Shown here piece after piece: positions 1-8,678 of a stretch of 51,621 nt of DNA. The DNA lies in contig NZ_QVMK01000018.1 of the NCBI RefSeq assembly GCF_010500995.1, positions 1 through 51,621 on the forward strand. The letters are read 5' to 3'. How positions within the stretch are numbered: position 1 is the stretch's first letter; each line of letters opens with the position of its first letter. The notes under the pieces were generated by a model that worked only from the letters and a program-made list of their open reading frames with translations, was not told the origin of the DNA and ran no database searches. The stretch is from Bacteroides sp. 224. Its GTDB lineage: Bacteria; Bacteroidota; Bacteroidia; Bacteroidales; Bacteroidaceae. The position numbers and the translations under genes were made by a program.

Positions 1-33
1 CTTAATGCTTTCAAAATCAAATTCTTCTTTCAT
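1..33 (-). CDS. Partial gene: N-terminus of an unidentified small protein, cut by the window edge
   Basis: On the minus strand an ATG at 33 opens a frame reading MKEEFDFESIK to the window edge with no stop. It is followed downstream on the minus strand by nothing visible here, so only 11 residues can be read. The start resembles short Bacteroides proteins that begin MKEEF(D/N)F, but this is a recollection and too short to name. The frame is supported by its position just after hairpins that would close the preceding minus-strand unit. Confidence 0.45.
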   Translation of the reverse strand, partial: MKEEFDFESIK

Positions 34-38
34 AAAAA

Positions 39-85
39 AAACTGTGTTAGTAAAGTTAATAATTTATTCTTTACTGACACAGTTT
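39..85. repeat. Perfect-type inverted repeat (hairpin)
   Basis: The arms AAACTGTGTTAGTAAAG (39-55) and CTTTACTGACACAGTTT (69-85) pair over 17 positions with a single T/G wobble, around a 13-base AT-rich loop. It lies just upstream of the minus-strand start at 33, so it could be a 5' UTR hairpin or operator for that gene. Confidence 0.6.
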
Positions 86-99
86 AAATTACAGTCTCC

Positions 100-150
100 A
101 AAGACACAGAGTTTATATTCTTTCTCTGTGTCTTTGTGACTCTGTGTTCA
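100..150. repeat. Inverted repeat of the ACACAGAG word family
   Basis: The arms AAAGACACAGAG (100-111) and CTCTGTGTCTTT (124-135) form a perfect 12-bp stem. The right side continues with further copies of the word (GACTCTGTGTTC). Related words occur at 5243-5306 and 30814-30889, so this is one member of a dispersed family in this genome. Confidence 0.65.
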
Positions 151-153
151 AAT

Positions 154-192
154 AAAAAAAATCTGCCAAAACCTTAAAGTGCTCTGGCAGAT
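154..192 (-). terminator. Rho-independent terminator of the 217-663 gene
   Basis: Read on the minus strand, the stem ATCTGCCA / TGGCAGAT (8 perfect pairs, plus-strand arms 161-168 and 185-192) is followed directly by seven or more Ts (plus-strand A run 154-160). It lies 25 bases past the stop codon of the minus-strand gene at 217-663. Confidence 0.75.
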
Positions 193-216
193 CCTTCTTA
201 TACATTATTCAACTAT

Positions 217-663
217 TTATTTCTCCAACAATTCCTTTAGGAAATCGTCAAGTTCTTTATCCAATCCTTTCAATAGCTCCTCATTTACCAACATCATATC
301 ATCATCAATAATGAGTAGTTCGGCGATGGTTTCTTTTTCTTCATCTACCAAAACAAAAGAATAAGGTTGCAGAATGGATGGCTTATCGAAGATACATTTC
401 TCTTTCATCCTGTTCAGGATAGAAGTGAATACTCGTTCCATATCTTTAAAGAAGTCGGAACCATTGTAATCTATCCATTCTTTGATTATGCAGTTAGCCA
501 ATACCTCGTCTTCATCATTAAAAATGACTAATTCGCCGGCACTTTGGTTGGCCTGCAAATAAATATCAGTGACAATAGACCGCTCGCATCCACACGGAAA
601 ATTGTCCATAGCTTTTTGAATGGTTGATTCAATGAGTGATTGCGATTGTTGACTTAGTTTCAT
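217..663 (-). CDS. Small acidic cytoplasmic protein, function unknown
   Basis: This 148-residue protein has no signal peptide or membrane segment. It is acidic, especially in its C-terminal third, which is rich in Glu, Asp and Leu (VDEEKETIAELLIIDDD, then KELDDFLKELLEK). The N-terminal part holds two cysteines in the short motif PCGCER (about residues 24-29). I do not recognise a named family; it looks like a conserved hypothetical of Bacteroides. The ATG at 663 is preceded by GGGAGG, an unusually good ribosome site for this group, which fixes the start. It has its own -7 box and its own terminator, so it is probably monocistronic, separate from the lipoprotein gene upstream on the same strand. 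Confidence 0.8.
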   Translation of the reverse strand: MKLSQQSQSLIESTIQKAMDNFPCGCERSIVTDIYLQANQSAGELVIFNDEDEVLANCIIKEWIDYNGSDFFKDMERVFTSILNRMKEKCIFDKPSILQPYSFVLVDEEKETIAELLIIDDDMMLVNEELLKGLDKELDDFLKELLEK

Positions 664-686
664 AGATCCTCCCTTGTTATTTGTTT

Positions 687-694
687 CAAAGGTA
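687..694 (-). promoter_or_regulatory. -7 box of the 217-663 gene, with GGGAGG ribosome site
   Basis: On the minus strand TACCTTTG matches the Bacteroides -7 consensus TAnnTTTG, 23 bases before the ATG at 663. No good -33 TTTG is seen at the usual 19-21 base spacing. GGGAGG lies between box and start. Confidence 0.5.
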
Positions 695-710
695 TAAAAA
701 AAACAATTAT

Positions 711-1829
711 CTATTCTTTATTTTCTGTTTTTTCCTCATTAAAGCGACCCATTTGTATCTCTAAATAGCTGTTTGCTTTGTTTCTTTTGTTTAATTGTCC
801 GCCATAATACCTGTACATAACCTGGTTGGATGTTGTACTGTGCTGGTTTATTGCAGGAACATATCTATGATCTATAATCTCGGCTGCCAGTTCTATTGCT
901 TCCTTCAGCCATTTCTGTGCTTCCGGAATGCTATCGCTCATTTCATGGTATAATGCGATGTTGAAAGCAGCGAACATCCTCTTTTTATTCTTCTTCTTGC
1001 TGTTTTTGTCATAAAGTTGTTTCCAGCGGGCGTATGCTTTATCCCATTCTTCGTGCTTTACCATGATGGCAGCATCGCGCAGGTATGAGTTTCCTCCCGA
1101 ATAATAGAAGCGGGCACCCTTCGTCCAATGCGGCAGAAGATACTTAATGGGAATGGACCCGGCATATTCGGAAGCCTCTTTAATGATTTCCTCATCGGTT
1201 ATTTTCAGCGTACTAAGGCGTGAGTGGTTAACGCCGGAGTCTTCCCAGAAAATGCTGTCCGATTTGCTGACCTGTACCAACGGTAGTGTGCGCTGTGGAA
1301 TATACAGTGTGAGCAAAGGCTGAATCTTGGCATCGATGGTGCCCCAATAGCCACCTTGTGCTGCTGCACTGATAACTCTTGAGATTTTTATTTGTAGATT
1401 CTCTAAAGCAATGAGCATGTCAACCCCAAGGTCTTTGGTTAACTCCTGAACTTCTCTTTTTGAGAGTGTTTCTTCTCTGGGAATTCTATCATTAGCGCGC
1501 AAGGCCGAGTCGCAGATGATTACAACATCGAAATAGTTTTGTTCAGCGAGAGCTTCGGCAAAACTTTCTGTGGCAATTACCGGGTCGCCGTTATGGAAAG
1601 TAACCCTACGTGCGTTTTCATACCTTCTGAGGATTGTGTCTTTAGATACAATGCGATGATTATCCGGTGTATTACTCATATTATTAACTATCCCTACCTT
1701 TTTGATTTGGGCGGGAAAGTTTACATCGGCAGGAAGCAGATAATCAATAGACATTTGTTCCAGTGAGTAGCAGGAACTTAATGCAATAAGGCATGATGAT
1801 ATCATGCAGATGGTGAACAGCTTCTTCAT
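711..1829 (-). CDS. DUF6340-like lipoprotein with TPR-like C-terminus
   Basis: The protein has 372 residues if started at the ATG at 1829. A longer in-frame start at 1883 would put 18 extra residues before a clear signal peptide, so I reject it. MKKLFTICMISSCLIALSSC is a lipoprotein signal with the lipobox LSSC and lipidated Cys20. The mature part begins with a region (LPADVNFPAQIKKVGIVNN) typical of Bacteroides envelope proteins annotated DUF6340. It ends in a helical section (about 235-330) that resembles TPR repeats. Function is unknown; it probably sits at the inner leaflet of the outer membrane. It follows secA on the same strand but has its own promoter overlapping the secA terminator. 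The family name is from memory and moderately certain. Confidence 0.8.
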   Translation of the reverse strand: MKKLFTICMISSCLIALSSCYSLEQMSIDYLLPADVNFPAQIKKVGIVNNMSNTPDNHRIVSKDTILRRYENARRVTFHNGDPVIATESFAEALAEQNYFDVVIICDSALRANDRIPREETLSKREVQELTKDLGVDMLIALENLQIKISRVISAAAQGGYWGTIDAKIQPLLTLYIPQRTLPLVQVSKSDSIFWEDSGVNHSRLSTLKITDEEIIKEASEYAGSIPIKYLLPHWTKGARFYYSGGNSYLRDAAIMVKHEEWDKAYARWKQLYDKNSKKKNKKRMFAAFNIALYHEMSDSIPEAQKWLKEAIELAAEIIDHRYVPAINQHSTTSNQVMYRYYGGQLNKRNKANSYLEIQMGRFNEEKTENKE

Positions 1830-1851
1830 AGCTTGTGGCTTTAGTTTTGGA

Positions 1852-1882
1852 CAAAAATAAAAAAAATCCCGAATAAAAGACA
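1852..1882 (-). promoter_or_regulatory. Promoter of the DUF6340-like lipoprotein gene
   Basis: On the minus strand TATTTTTG (plus 1852-1859) fits TAnnTTTG. A TTG of ATTGTC lies about 20 bases upstream, in the loop of the secA terminator. The -7 box merges with the terminator's T tract. Start codon follows 22 bases later. Confidence 0.5.
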
Positions 1883-1894
1883 ATTATCCGGGAT
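1862..1894 (-). terminator. secA terminator
   Basis: On the minus strand ATCCCG (plus 1889-1894) pairs with CGGGAT (plus 1866-1871) around a 17-base loop and runs into a T tract. It lies about 22 bases after the secA stop. A second short A/T run on the other side makes it look bidirectional. Confidence 0.65.
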
Positions 1895-1915
1895 CCTTTT
1901 TTATGTAGTGGTGTA

Positions 1916-4900
1916 TTATACTTTACCGTGACAGTTTTTGAACTTCTTACCGCTACCACAAGGGCAAGGGTCATTGCGTCCTACTGTCTTCTCTGCACGT
2001 ATAGGTTCACGTTTTACTTCGCGGGTATCTTGTTGGGCAGCAGCCTGTTGATTAGGATCATTCAGGTCTTGTTTGCTCTCGCGATACTTGCTCATGTCTG
2101 AGCGTTGTTCGGGGGCAGCCTGACGAACCTGGCTTGGCTCCTGGATAGGAATTTGTCCGCGCATTAAGATAGCAATGGTTTGGTTGTTCAGCTTGTTAAC
2201 CATTGTATCGAACAGCGTTACCGATTCGAGCTTGTAAATCAACAGCGGATCTTTTTGCTCATAGCTGGCATTCTGTACGGAGTGTTTCAGGTCGTCCAGT
2301 TCGCGCAGGTTCTCTTTCCAACACTCGTCGATTACGTGTAATAAGATAGACTTTTGGAAGGCTTTGATTACCGCTCTACATTCGGTGTCGTATGCTTCTT
2401 TCAGGTTGCAAGAGATGTTATATACACGTTTACCATCTGTAATAGGAATCATGATGTTTTCGTACATGTGTCCTTGGTTCTCGTATACTTGTTTAATAAC
2501 AGGGTAAGCTACCTGAGCCAACTTATCGGTTTTGCGCTTAAAGTTTTCCATGGCAATATCGAATGCTTTCTCTGCCAGATTCTCTTTCTTTTCGCTGCGG
2601 AATTCTTCTTCATCGAATGGAGCATCCATAGCTAAGGTTTGCAGCATGTCGATTTTGCATCCTTCGTAATCGTTGTTTTCGATAGATACGGCACACCTGT
2701 CCCAAATCATATTGGCGATATCCATACCGATACGTTCACCCATCAATGCGTGGCGACGCTTGGTGTAAACTACGGTACGTTGTTTGTTCATTACGTCGTC
2801 ATACTCAAGCAAACGTTTACGAATACCGAAGTTGTTTTCTTCCACCTTCTTCTGGGCACGTTCGATAGAGTTGGAGATCATTTTGTGCTCAATCATCTCA
2901 CCTTCTTTGAATCCGAGTCTGTCCATTACGGAAGCAATACGATCGGAAGAGAAAAGACGCATCAAATCATCTTCCAAAGAAACGAAGAATATAGAAGAAC
3001 CCGGGTCACCCTGACGACCGGCACGACCACGCAACTGGCGGTCTACGCGGCGAGACTCATGACGCTCTGTACCGATGATGGCCAAACCGCCTGCATCTTT
3101 CACTTCCTGACTCAACTTGATGTCGGTACCACGACCCGCCATGTTGGTAGCGATGGTAACAATACCTTTCATACCGGCTTGAGCTACGATGTCGGCTTCT
3201 TTCTGGTGCAACTTGGCATTCAATACGTTGTGTTCTATCTTACGCATAGCCAGCATCTTACCCAGCATCTCCGAGATTTCTACCGAGGTGGTACCTACCA
3301 GTACGGGGCGTCCGGCTTGTACCAGGCGTTCAATCTCTTCGATAACGGCCTTATATTTCTCGCGTTTGGTTTTGTAAACGCGGTCGTTCATATCAATACG
3401 GGAAATTACACGATTGGTAGGAATTACCACTACATCCAGTTTGTAGATATCCCAGAATTCGCCTGCTTCTGTTTCGGCAGTACCCGTCATACCCGATAAC
3501 TTGTGGTACATACGGAAGTAGTTCTGCAAGGTGATGGTGGCAAACGTCTGTGTAGCAGCTTCTATCTTTACGCGCTCTTTAGCCTCGATAGCTTGATGCA
3601 GACCATCGGAATAACGACGACCTTCCATAATACGACCGGTTTGCTCGTCTACGATTTTTACCTGTCCGTCGATTACTACATATTCATCATCCTTTTCGAA
3701 CATGGCATAAGCCTTCAATAACTGATTGATGGTGTGCACACGTTCCGACTTGATGGCGTAGTTAGTCATCAAAGCATCTTTCTCTTCGAGCTTTTGCTCT
3801 TCTGTTAAACCTTCTTTTCCTTCGAGGGCAGATAGTTCGGCAGCTATATCGGGCAAAACAAACAGTGTTTGATCTTCGGCGTTTCCGGTAATCATTTCGA
3901 TACCTTTATCGGTAAGGTCTACGCTGTTTATCTTTTCGTCGATTACGAAGTATAGAGGTTCTGTTACTTCGTGCATACGTTTGTTGTTCTGCTCCATGTA
4001 GATTTCCTCTGTTTTGAGCATACCGGCTTTTATACCTTGCTCACTGAGGAATTTGATAAGTGCTTTGCTCTTTGGCAAGGCTTTATGGCTACGATACAGG
4101 GCAAGGAAACCTTCTTCCTGTTCTTTCTTATCCGATGAGGCAATTAATCTTTTCGCTTCGGTCAGGTATTTGGTAGCCAGTCCTTTCTGGGCTTCCATTA
4201 GTTTTTCTACCAACGGACGGAGCTGTTCGAACAGTTGATCTTCTCCTTTAGGAATCGGACCGGAAATGATAAGCGGTGTACGGGCATCATCAATCAATAC
4301 GGAGTCAACCTCATCAACGATGGCGTAGTTATGCTGGCGTTGTACTAAATCTTTCGGGCTGATAGCCATGTTATCGCGCAGGTAGTCGAAACCGAATTCA
4401 TTGTTGGTACCGAATGTAATATCGGCAAGGTATGCTTGGCGACGTGAATCGGAATTAGGTTGATGCTTGTCGACACAATCTACACTCAATCCGTGGAACA
4501 TGTACAGAGGTCCCATCCATTCGGAGTCACGCTTAGATAGATAATCATTAACAGTTACCACATGAACACCGTTTCCGGTAAGTGCATTCAGGAATACGGG
4601 GAGCGTGGCTACCAATGTTTTACCTTCTCCTGTTGCCATTTCGGCAATCTTGCCTTTGTGCAATACAACTCCACCAAACAACTGTACATCATAGTGAATC
4701 ATGTTCCAGGTAATCTCGGTACCTCCGGCTAACCAGTGGTTTTGGTAGATGGCTTTATCGCCTTCTATGCGAACGAAATCTTTGGTTGCTGCTAAGTTGC
4801 GGTCGAAATCGGTAGCGGTAACTACAATCTCGCTGTTCTCTGTAAAGCGGCGAGCTGTATCTTTAACGATAGAGAAGGCCACCGGAAGTACTTCGTCCAA

Positions 4901-5206
4901 TGCCTTTTCGTAGATTTCGAGTATTTCTTTTTCTATCTTATCGATTTGTGCGAATACTTCCTCACGATCTTCTAATTCGATGTTTTCGATTCCTGCCTTA
5001 AGTTCGTCTACTTTGGCTTGTTCTTTTGCAGCCGAATTGCGGATATATTCCTGTAGTTCTTTTGTCTTGGCACGCAGTGCGTCATTATCCAGCTTTTCTA
5101 TTTCGGGGTAAGCAGCTTTAATCTTGTTTACCCAGGGCTGAATCTCTTTCATATCTCGCGCGGCTTTGTTTCCAAAGAGTTTGCCTATAAATTCGTTGAA
5201 TCCCAT
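1916..5206 (-). CDS. secA: Preprotein translocase ATPase SecA
   Basis: SecA is the motor that pushes unfolded preproteins through SecYEG. The 1,096-residue length is long compared with E. coli (901) but usual for Bacteroidetes, which carry insertions. Visible features include Walker A ATGEGKT (about 191-197), the DEVDS Walker B box (about 298-302), the helicase motif [27 protein letters not shown], and a C-terminal zinc-binding SEC-C tail ([19 protein letters not shown]) that contacts SecB or lipids. The gene starts at 5206 ([18 protein letters not shown]). It ends in a terminator and is separated from the upstream phosphatase-like gene by a 98-base gap filled mostly by an inverted repeat. 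The neighbours on both sides are envelope genes, which fits a secretion and lipoprotein-maturation neighbourhood. Confidence 0.98.
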   Translation of the reverse strand: MGFNEFIGKLFGNKAARDMKEIQPWVNKIKAAYPEIEKLDNDALRAKTKELQEYIRNSAAKEQAKVDELKAGIENIELEDREEVFAQIDKIEKEILEIYEKALDEVLPVAFSIVKDTARRFTENSEIVVTATDFDRNLAATKDFVRIEGDKAIYQNHWLAGGTEITWNMIHYDVQLFGGVVLHKGKIAEMATGEGKTLVATLPVFLNALTGNGVHVVTVNDYLSKRDSEWMGPLYMFHGLSVDCVDKHQPNSDSRRQAYLADITFGTNNEFGFDYLRDNMAISPKDLVQRQHNYAIVDEVDSVLIDDARTPLIISGPIPKGEDQLFEQLRPLVEKLMEAQKGLATKYLTEAKRLIASSDKKEQEEGFLALYRSHKALPKSKALIKFLSEQGIKAGMLKTEEIYMEQNNKRMHEVTEPLYFVIDEKINSVDLTDKGIEMITGNAEDQTLFVLPDIAAELSALEGKEGLTEEQKLEEKDALMTNYAIKSERVHTINQLLKAYAMFEKDDEYVVIDGQVKIVDEQTGRIMEGRRYSDGLHQAIEAKERVKIEAATQTFATITLQNYFRMYHKLSGMTGTAETEAGEFWDIYKLDVVVIPTNRVISRIDMNDRVYKTKREKYKAVIEEIERLVQAGRPVLVGTTSVEISEMLGKMLAMRKIEHNVLNAKLHQKEADIVAQAGMKGIVTIATNMAGRGTDIKLSQEVKDAGGLAIIGTERHESRRVDRQLRGRAGRQGDPGSSIFFVSLEDDLMRLFSSDRIASVMDRLGFKEGEMIEHKMISNSIERAQKKVEENNFGIRKRLLEYDDVMNKQRTVVYTKRRHALMGERIGMDIANMIWDRCAVSIENNDYEGCKIDMLQTLAMDAPFDEEEFRSEKKENLAEKAFDIAMENFKRKTDKLAQVAYPVIKQVYENQGHMYENIMIPITDGKRVYNISCNLKEAYDTECRAVIKAFQKSILLHVIDECWKENLRELDDLKHSVQNASYEQKDPLLIYKLESVTLFDTMVNKLNNQTIAILMRGQIPIQEPSQVRQAAPEQRSDMSKYRESKQDLNDPNQQAAAQQDTREVKREPIRAEKTVGRNDPCPCGSGKKFKNCHGKV

Positions 5207-5242
5207 TATATATTTAATTTATTATATTTTAAAAATAAGTTT

Positions 5243-5306
5243 AGAACACAGACGTACAAAGTCTTTTCTTGTATTAATTCTCTGTGTCTTTGCGTCTCTG
5301 TGTTCT
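5243..5306. repeat. Inverted repeat of the ACACAGAG word family, between secA and the upstream gene
   Basis: AGAACACAGACG (from 5243) faces TCTCTGTGTTCT (ending 5305). The inner words CAAAG and CTTTG also pair, giving a long imperfect hairpin. The right arm runs into the stop codon of the phosphatase-like gene. It could act as a 3' end or processing site of that transcript. Confidence 0.65.
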
Positions 5307-6894
5307 ATTTAGATGTTTCACGCAAATCTGTCAGAGGAGTAGCTCTCGATGCATTCGGTGCACGTATCCTCATGAAGTAAGCCAGTGTAGGTGCTATGTG
5401 ATCTACGTTGGTAGGCTCGTGAATAATCTCGGGCTTTACGTGACTTCCCATAAATACCAATGGCATGGGAGTATGCGTATTTCGTACTACCTGATTGGTG
5501 GTGGAGTTCTCGTCAACGATGGTCCATCCGGGAAGTACGTCGATTACCAAGTCGCCCGAGTGTTTGCGATTAAAACTATTTCTGATTTTATGTATTTCGG
5601 GAGTCCAAGCTCCTAATAGCAATCTGTGGGCGGAGTACACCTCATTCACGCCACTAAATTGAATCAGGAAATCTGCCGATTTATTCTGTATCTCAACAAG
5701 ATTGAGCTGTTTTTGTTCTATCAGCTTATGGTCCAGATAAATTTGCTGGTTATGATAAGCTTCTACATACTGCCCTTCTCCGTAGGTTGCCATTAAATAC
5801 ATATTGAGCAAGGCAGCGCATCTGTTCAGGTGAAAGTCTCCACCGGGAACGCGATATCTTTTCAGGTCGGGGCTGTCGGAATCAGTATATCCGGTAGATG
5901 TAATGAATAACAATACATTACTTAAACCGACTTTAGCATCCAGTAAATCAAGCAGTTTGGCAATGCTCTGGTCTAATCTTATATAAGTGTCTTGTATTTC
6001 CAGCGGGTATTCCTGTATGCTTTGCCTGTTGAAGTTGCCTGCGTAATAAGTTACAGACAGAAAATCCGGGATGCGATCTACCCCAATGGAGCTATTTCTA
6101 AGGCATTCGTCAACTAATTGGTTGACTTCATCATTCACAAACGGGCTGGTAATGAATCTCTTGAATTTATTCCTTCGGGCATCATCGAATTTATGCTTAA
6201 ATGCTTCTTTAGCACCTTCGGCAGTAATGTAGGTATAGCTTTCTGTGGGGAGTAAGGGCTCCCAGGTCATTTCTGTTATTCGGAAGTCAACGGCTTTTCT
6301 GTCGTTGTATTGACTTACCCACCAGGGAAACTCGCTGTAGTAGGTGCTGCTACACCACTTACCGGTGATGTCGTTAATCCAGAAAGCACCGTCGGCAGCA
6401 TGTCCGGCACTAATTACGGCGGCATCTCGAAAAGGTGCAATGGCATAAACCAATCCTTTGCCTTGGGTGGCTATTTTAAGTTCGTCGGTAATAGTAGACG
6501 TTAAAAGTTTGGCGGCCGAAGAGTATTCGGCAGTATTGTAACCCATAAATTCGGAATCCTCCACACATTCTACGGGGCGCAGGGTAGATGCATCCAGCCA
6601 TATATTACCAACAATGCCATTTACCGCAGGCGTAGTGCCTGTATAAATGGCAGCTATGGCAGATGATCTGTCAGGGTTTGCAAATTGATGTTGCGCATTG
6701 CGAAATACTTTCCCTTCTTTCCAAATTCGCTTAAAACCTTTATCGCCGTATAAAGTAGAAAAGGCTTCTATGTAGTCTGTACGCAATTGGTCTACCGTAA
6801 TCCCCACTATCAACTTAGGGGATGCAGGAACCGTTTGAGCTTGTAACCCGGTAAAGGTTAGTACAGTAATAATCGAAGTGAGAAGTCCTTTCAT
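5305..6894 (-). CDS. Alkaline-phosphatase-superfamily protein with degenerate active site
   Basis: A 529-residue protein with a signal peptide (cleavage after about GLQAQ, residue 20), hence periplasmic or outer-membrane facing. The fold is recognisable: PKLIVGITVDQLRTDY (first metal Asp35 kept), IYTGT after the nucleophile position, and NTHTPMPLVFMG with the late His kept. Key catalytic elements of PafA-type enzymes are missing, however. The GH before the IYTG segment reads AI. The D-x-x-x-H metal pair expected after VTYYA reads GNFNRQ. The expected ADHG reads STGY (about 333-336). By family knowledge this would prevent normal two-metal catalysis, so I infer a pseudoenzyme or altered chemistry. 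It overlaps the upstream Lnb-like gene by ATGA, implying translational coupling and a linked role. Confidence 0.85.
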   Translation of the reverse strand: MKGLLTSIITVLTFTGLQAQTVPASPKLIVGITVDQLRTDYIEAFSTLYGDKGFKRIWKEGKVFRNAQHQFANPDRSSAIAAIYTGTTPAVNGIVGNIWLDASTLRPVECVEDSEFMGYNTAEYSSAAKLLTSTITDELKIATQGKGLVYAIAPFRDAAVISAGHAADGAFWINDITGKWCSSTYYSEFPWWVSQYNDRKAVDFRITEMTWEPLLPTESYTYITAEGAKEAFKHKFDDARRNKFKRFITSPFVNDEVNQLVDECLRNSSIGVDRIPDFLSVTYYAGNFNRQSIQEYPLEIQDTYIRLDQSIAKLLDLLDAKVGLSNVLLFITSTGYTDSDSPDLKRYRVPGGDFHLNRCAALLNMYLMATYGEGQYVEAYHNQQIYLDHKLIEQKQLNLVEIQNKSADFLIQFSGVNEVYSAHRLLLGAWTPEIHKIRNSFNRKHSGDLVIDVLPGWTIVDENSTTNQVVRNTHTPMPLVFMGSHVKPEIIHEPTNVDHIAPTLAYFMRIRAPNASRATPLTDLRETSK

Positions 6895-8096
6895 CTATTT
6901 TTTTTATAAGTCAGAATAAGATTGCTTGCCGAACGTACCAACAAACAAAGTGCCAAAGGTAATACTGCTAAGTTGAAAATTTGCGGAATTGCCCACCAAA
7001 GTAGTATAAAGAGTGTTAAAACCAGAGCGTTTATTGTGTGATAGATGCTTCTACGACCCTTTCTCTCTTTTCGCAATACCCAAGGAAGCAAAAGTAGATG
7101 CAGGGGATGAAATACAATGATCAGGAAATTAGAGTCTACCGCCGGATGCTCGGAGAAGAACATCAAAAAGAAGATAATAGATCCTGCCAATCCGGCTGCT
7201 GTAAAGAGAATCAGGTCGATGCCCCAAAGCGATTTTCTTTTTTTGATGCCATAGATGGTTGCTGCGGCTACAATTATGAAAAGCAGCAGAAACACTCTCA
7301 TGGGGGTGAAAAACTTCGAAGGTACCTGGTGTTCTTCTTGTTCCAGTAAAACCTGTTTTTCGGATATTAATGCACGACTATCTCCTTTGCTATCAGTGAT
7401 ATGAGCTTCATCGAATATCGTTTCCAGAAGAAAGGGAGCAAACATTTCTTCATAATACTGAATTGGCTGGTCGGCATCTGCCCCAATGCAGAAGTCCATG
7501 CCGAATTGTTCCCATTCATAACCTTTGGTATGTCGATGCACAATGCTGCGAAAGGTTCTTCCAATTTTACGGGGTGGATTGTTGTATTTCAACTGCTCTT
7601 GCTGCTTGCTGATAACCTGTTCTATTTTATCCCTTGGGCGGGTAGAACAATTGTCGTAGAAAAAGCTATATCGGTAAATCCGGTTCTCGGGGCGATAGTT
7701 GTCGATGAGTAAGCGATACAGTTCTTCTTTCTCTTCAAGAGTCAGGTTGAGGGTTTGCTGAATAATTCCTCTGCCGTGAAAAGCATATTCTCTTTTGAAG
7801 TCGTCGAAATGATTGATACCCAGTTGATAATCAGTCTCTCCCTTCACAAATCTCCAAATGAAATTGGGGGTCTTAAAGCTGAATATCCCGTAGTTGAATA
7901 CATAATCAACTCCTTTCCGAAGGTCTTCGTAGCGGATAGCCGTATGCCCGAAAAGAGAATAAATCTCTTCTCCTGCCGTACAGGTAAGCAAGCTCACTCG
8001 TATGGAATCGGTTTTTGTTTCTTGCTCTTGCGCCTGGATACCCGAAGCCACGAACAGGAAAAGTAAGACTATTATGTGTTTGATATACGTACTCAT
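6891..8096 (-). CDS. lnb: Lnb-type lipoprotein N-acyltransferase candidate (DUF4105)
   Basis: This 401-residue protein has a signal or first membrane segment (about 7-20, ending GIQAQ). A periplasmic DUF4105/Lnb domain follows (about 30-250), then four or more membrane segments in the last 140 residues. The domain carries conserved LFGHTAIR (His51) and FYDNCSTRPRD (Cys150), a Cys/His pair expected of a thiol acyltransferase fold. From established work I recall that the Bacteroides Lnb protein adds the third acyl chain to lipoproteins; this gene has the same domain and lies near secA as there. The role would be N-acylation of outer-membrane lipoproteins, which are abundant in this window. It is first in a two-gene unit with the phosphatase-like protein. 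The promoter at 8122-8153 is a textbook Bacteroides one. Confidence 0.85.
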   Translation of the reverse strand: MSTYIKHIIVLLFLFVASGIQAQEQETKTDSIRVSLLTCTAGEEIYSLFGHTAIRYEDLRKGVDYVFNYGIFSFKTPNFIWRFVKGETDYQLGINHFDDFKREYAFHGRGIIQQTLNLTLEEKEELYRLLIDNYRPENRIYRYSFFYDNCSTRPRDKIEQVISKQQEQLKYNNPPRKIGRTFRSIVHRHTKGYEWEQFGMDFCIGADADQPIQYYEEMFAPFLLETIFDEAHITDSKGDSRALISEKQVLLEQEEHQVPSKFFTPMRVFLLLFIIVAAATIYGIKKRKSLWGIDLILFTAAGLAGSIIFFLMFFSEHPAVDSNFLIIVFHPLHLLLLPWVLRKERKGRRSIYHTINALVLTLFILLWWAIPQIFNLAVLPLALCLLVRSASNLILTYKKNR

Positions 8097-8121
8097 TCAA
8101 TGCCTGATGAAATATTCCAGA

Positions 8122-8153
8122 CAAAGATATAGCTTTTTCCTGGGATGGGCAAA
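8122..8153 (-). promoter_or_regulatory. Consensus Bacteroides promoter of the lnb-like operon
   Basis: On the minus strand TATCTTTG (plus 8122-8129) is the -7 box TAnnTTTG and TTTG (plus 8150-8153) is the -33 box, 20 bases apart. The ATG at 8096 follows 25 bases after the -7 box. This is the best promoter match in the window. Confidence 0.75.
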
Positions 8154-8188
8154 TGGGGGCAGAGAGGATTTGTGGCGGATTTTGTAAA

Positions 8189-8276
8189 GCCGGTAGCAAT
8201 TGCTCTCAATGCCGGTTGCATTTGTTCTTGGTGCCAGTATCATTTGCTTTTAGTGCCGGTAGTATTTATTTGTAGT
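8189..8276. repeat. Intergenic tandem array, four copies of a 22-bp unit (array 1)
   Basis: Four contiguous units of exactly 22 bp start at 8189, 8211, 8233 and 8255. Each starts GCC(G/A)GT and continues roughly (A/T)GCATTTGNTCTNAGT, with units differing from each other at several positions. No spacers and no coding frame. It lies in the divergent gap between lnb and coaX, upstream of the lnb promoter. Two other arrays with the same 22-bp period but different sequence occur at 31638-31731 and 40124-40210. Confidence 0.85.
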
Positions 8277-8410
8277 TTGAAAATATATTGATTTTAATTT
8301 TATTTTTTATTGTTAGTTACTACTACTACAGTAGTATCATTATATATTGTTATAGGGTCGTTATAACGAACGCTATTTGGGGAGTAGTGCTTTTTGTTTA
8401 GTTTTTTATT

Positions 8411-8537
8411 AGGGATGGGTACGCGGAAAAAGCGGAATGAGCGGATGAACGCGGAAGATAGATTTTCGTTCTTAGCGGTGCAAGGAAAAGAATTCCGTGT
8501 TCATCCGCTCATTCCGCTCATTCCGTGTATCTATCCC
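8411..8537. repeat. Long inverted repeat made of GCGGAAT/GAGCGGAT words
   Basis: The arms at about 8411-8456 and 8491-8537 are nearly complementary over some 45 bases (GAGCGGATGAACGCGGAA against TTCCGTGTTCATCCGCTC and so on), with a 34-base centre. Each arm is itself a run of related short words. It lies between two divergent genes, so it is not an ordinary 3' terminator. The rest of the 8097-8678 gap (8277-8410) is AT-rich and I see nothing else in it. Confidence 0.8.
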
Positions 8538-8644
8538 CTTTTACTTTGATTTCACTTTTTTTCAAATCATTGCAATGCAGATATTGAAATGACTTTAGTT
8601 GAAATTTACACATCACAAATTAGTGAGAATTGGCGATTTTTATT

Positions 8645-8652
8645 TAAGTTTG
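8645..8652 (+). promoter_or_regulatory. Possible -7 box for the coaX operon
   Basis: TAAGTTTG matches TAnnTTTG and ends 26 bases before the coaX ATG at 8679. The -33 region is not convincing. Confidence 0.35.
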
Positions 8653-8678
8653 TCGGTCGATATCTGAAAAATAAGTGG

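Noticed and set aside
2354..3721. Long plus-strand open frames opposite secA (up to 286 residues)
   Set aside because: They lie wholly antisense to a well-supported secA, have no start signals or family motifs, and are typical reverse-frame shadows.
5305..6894. Pseudogene
   Set aside because: The frame is full length with signal peptide and is translationally coupled; only active-site residues are lost, so pseudoenzyme is a better description.
8189..8276. CRISPR array
   Set aside because: Units are contiguous with no spacers, differ among themselves, and there are no cas genes; the same applies to the arrays at 31638 and 40124.
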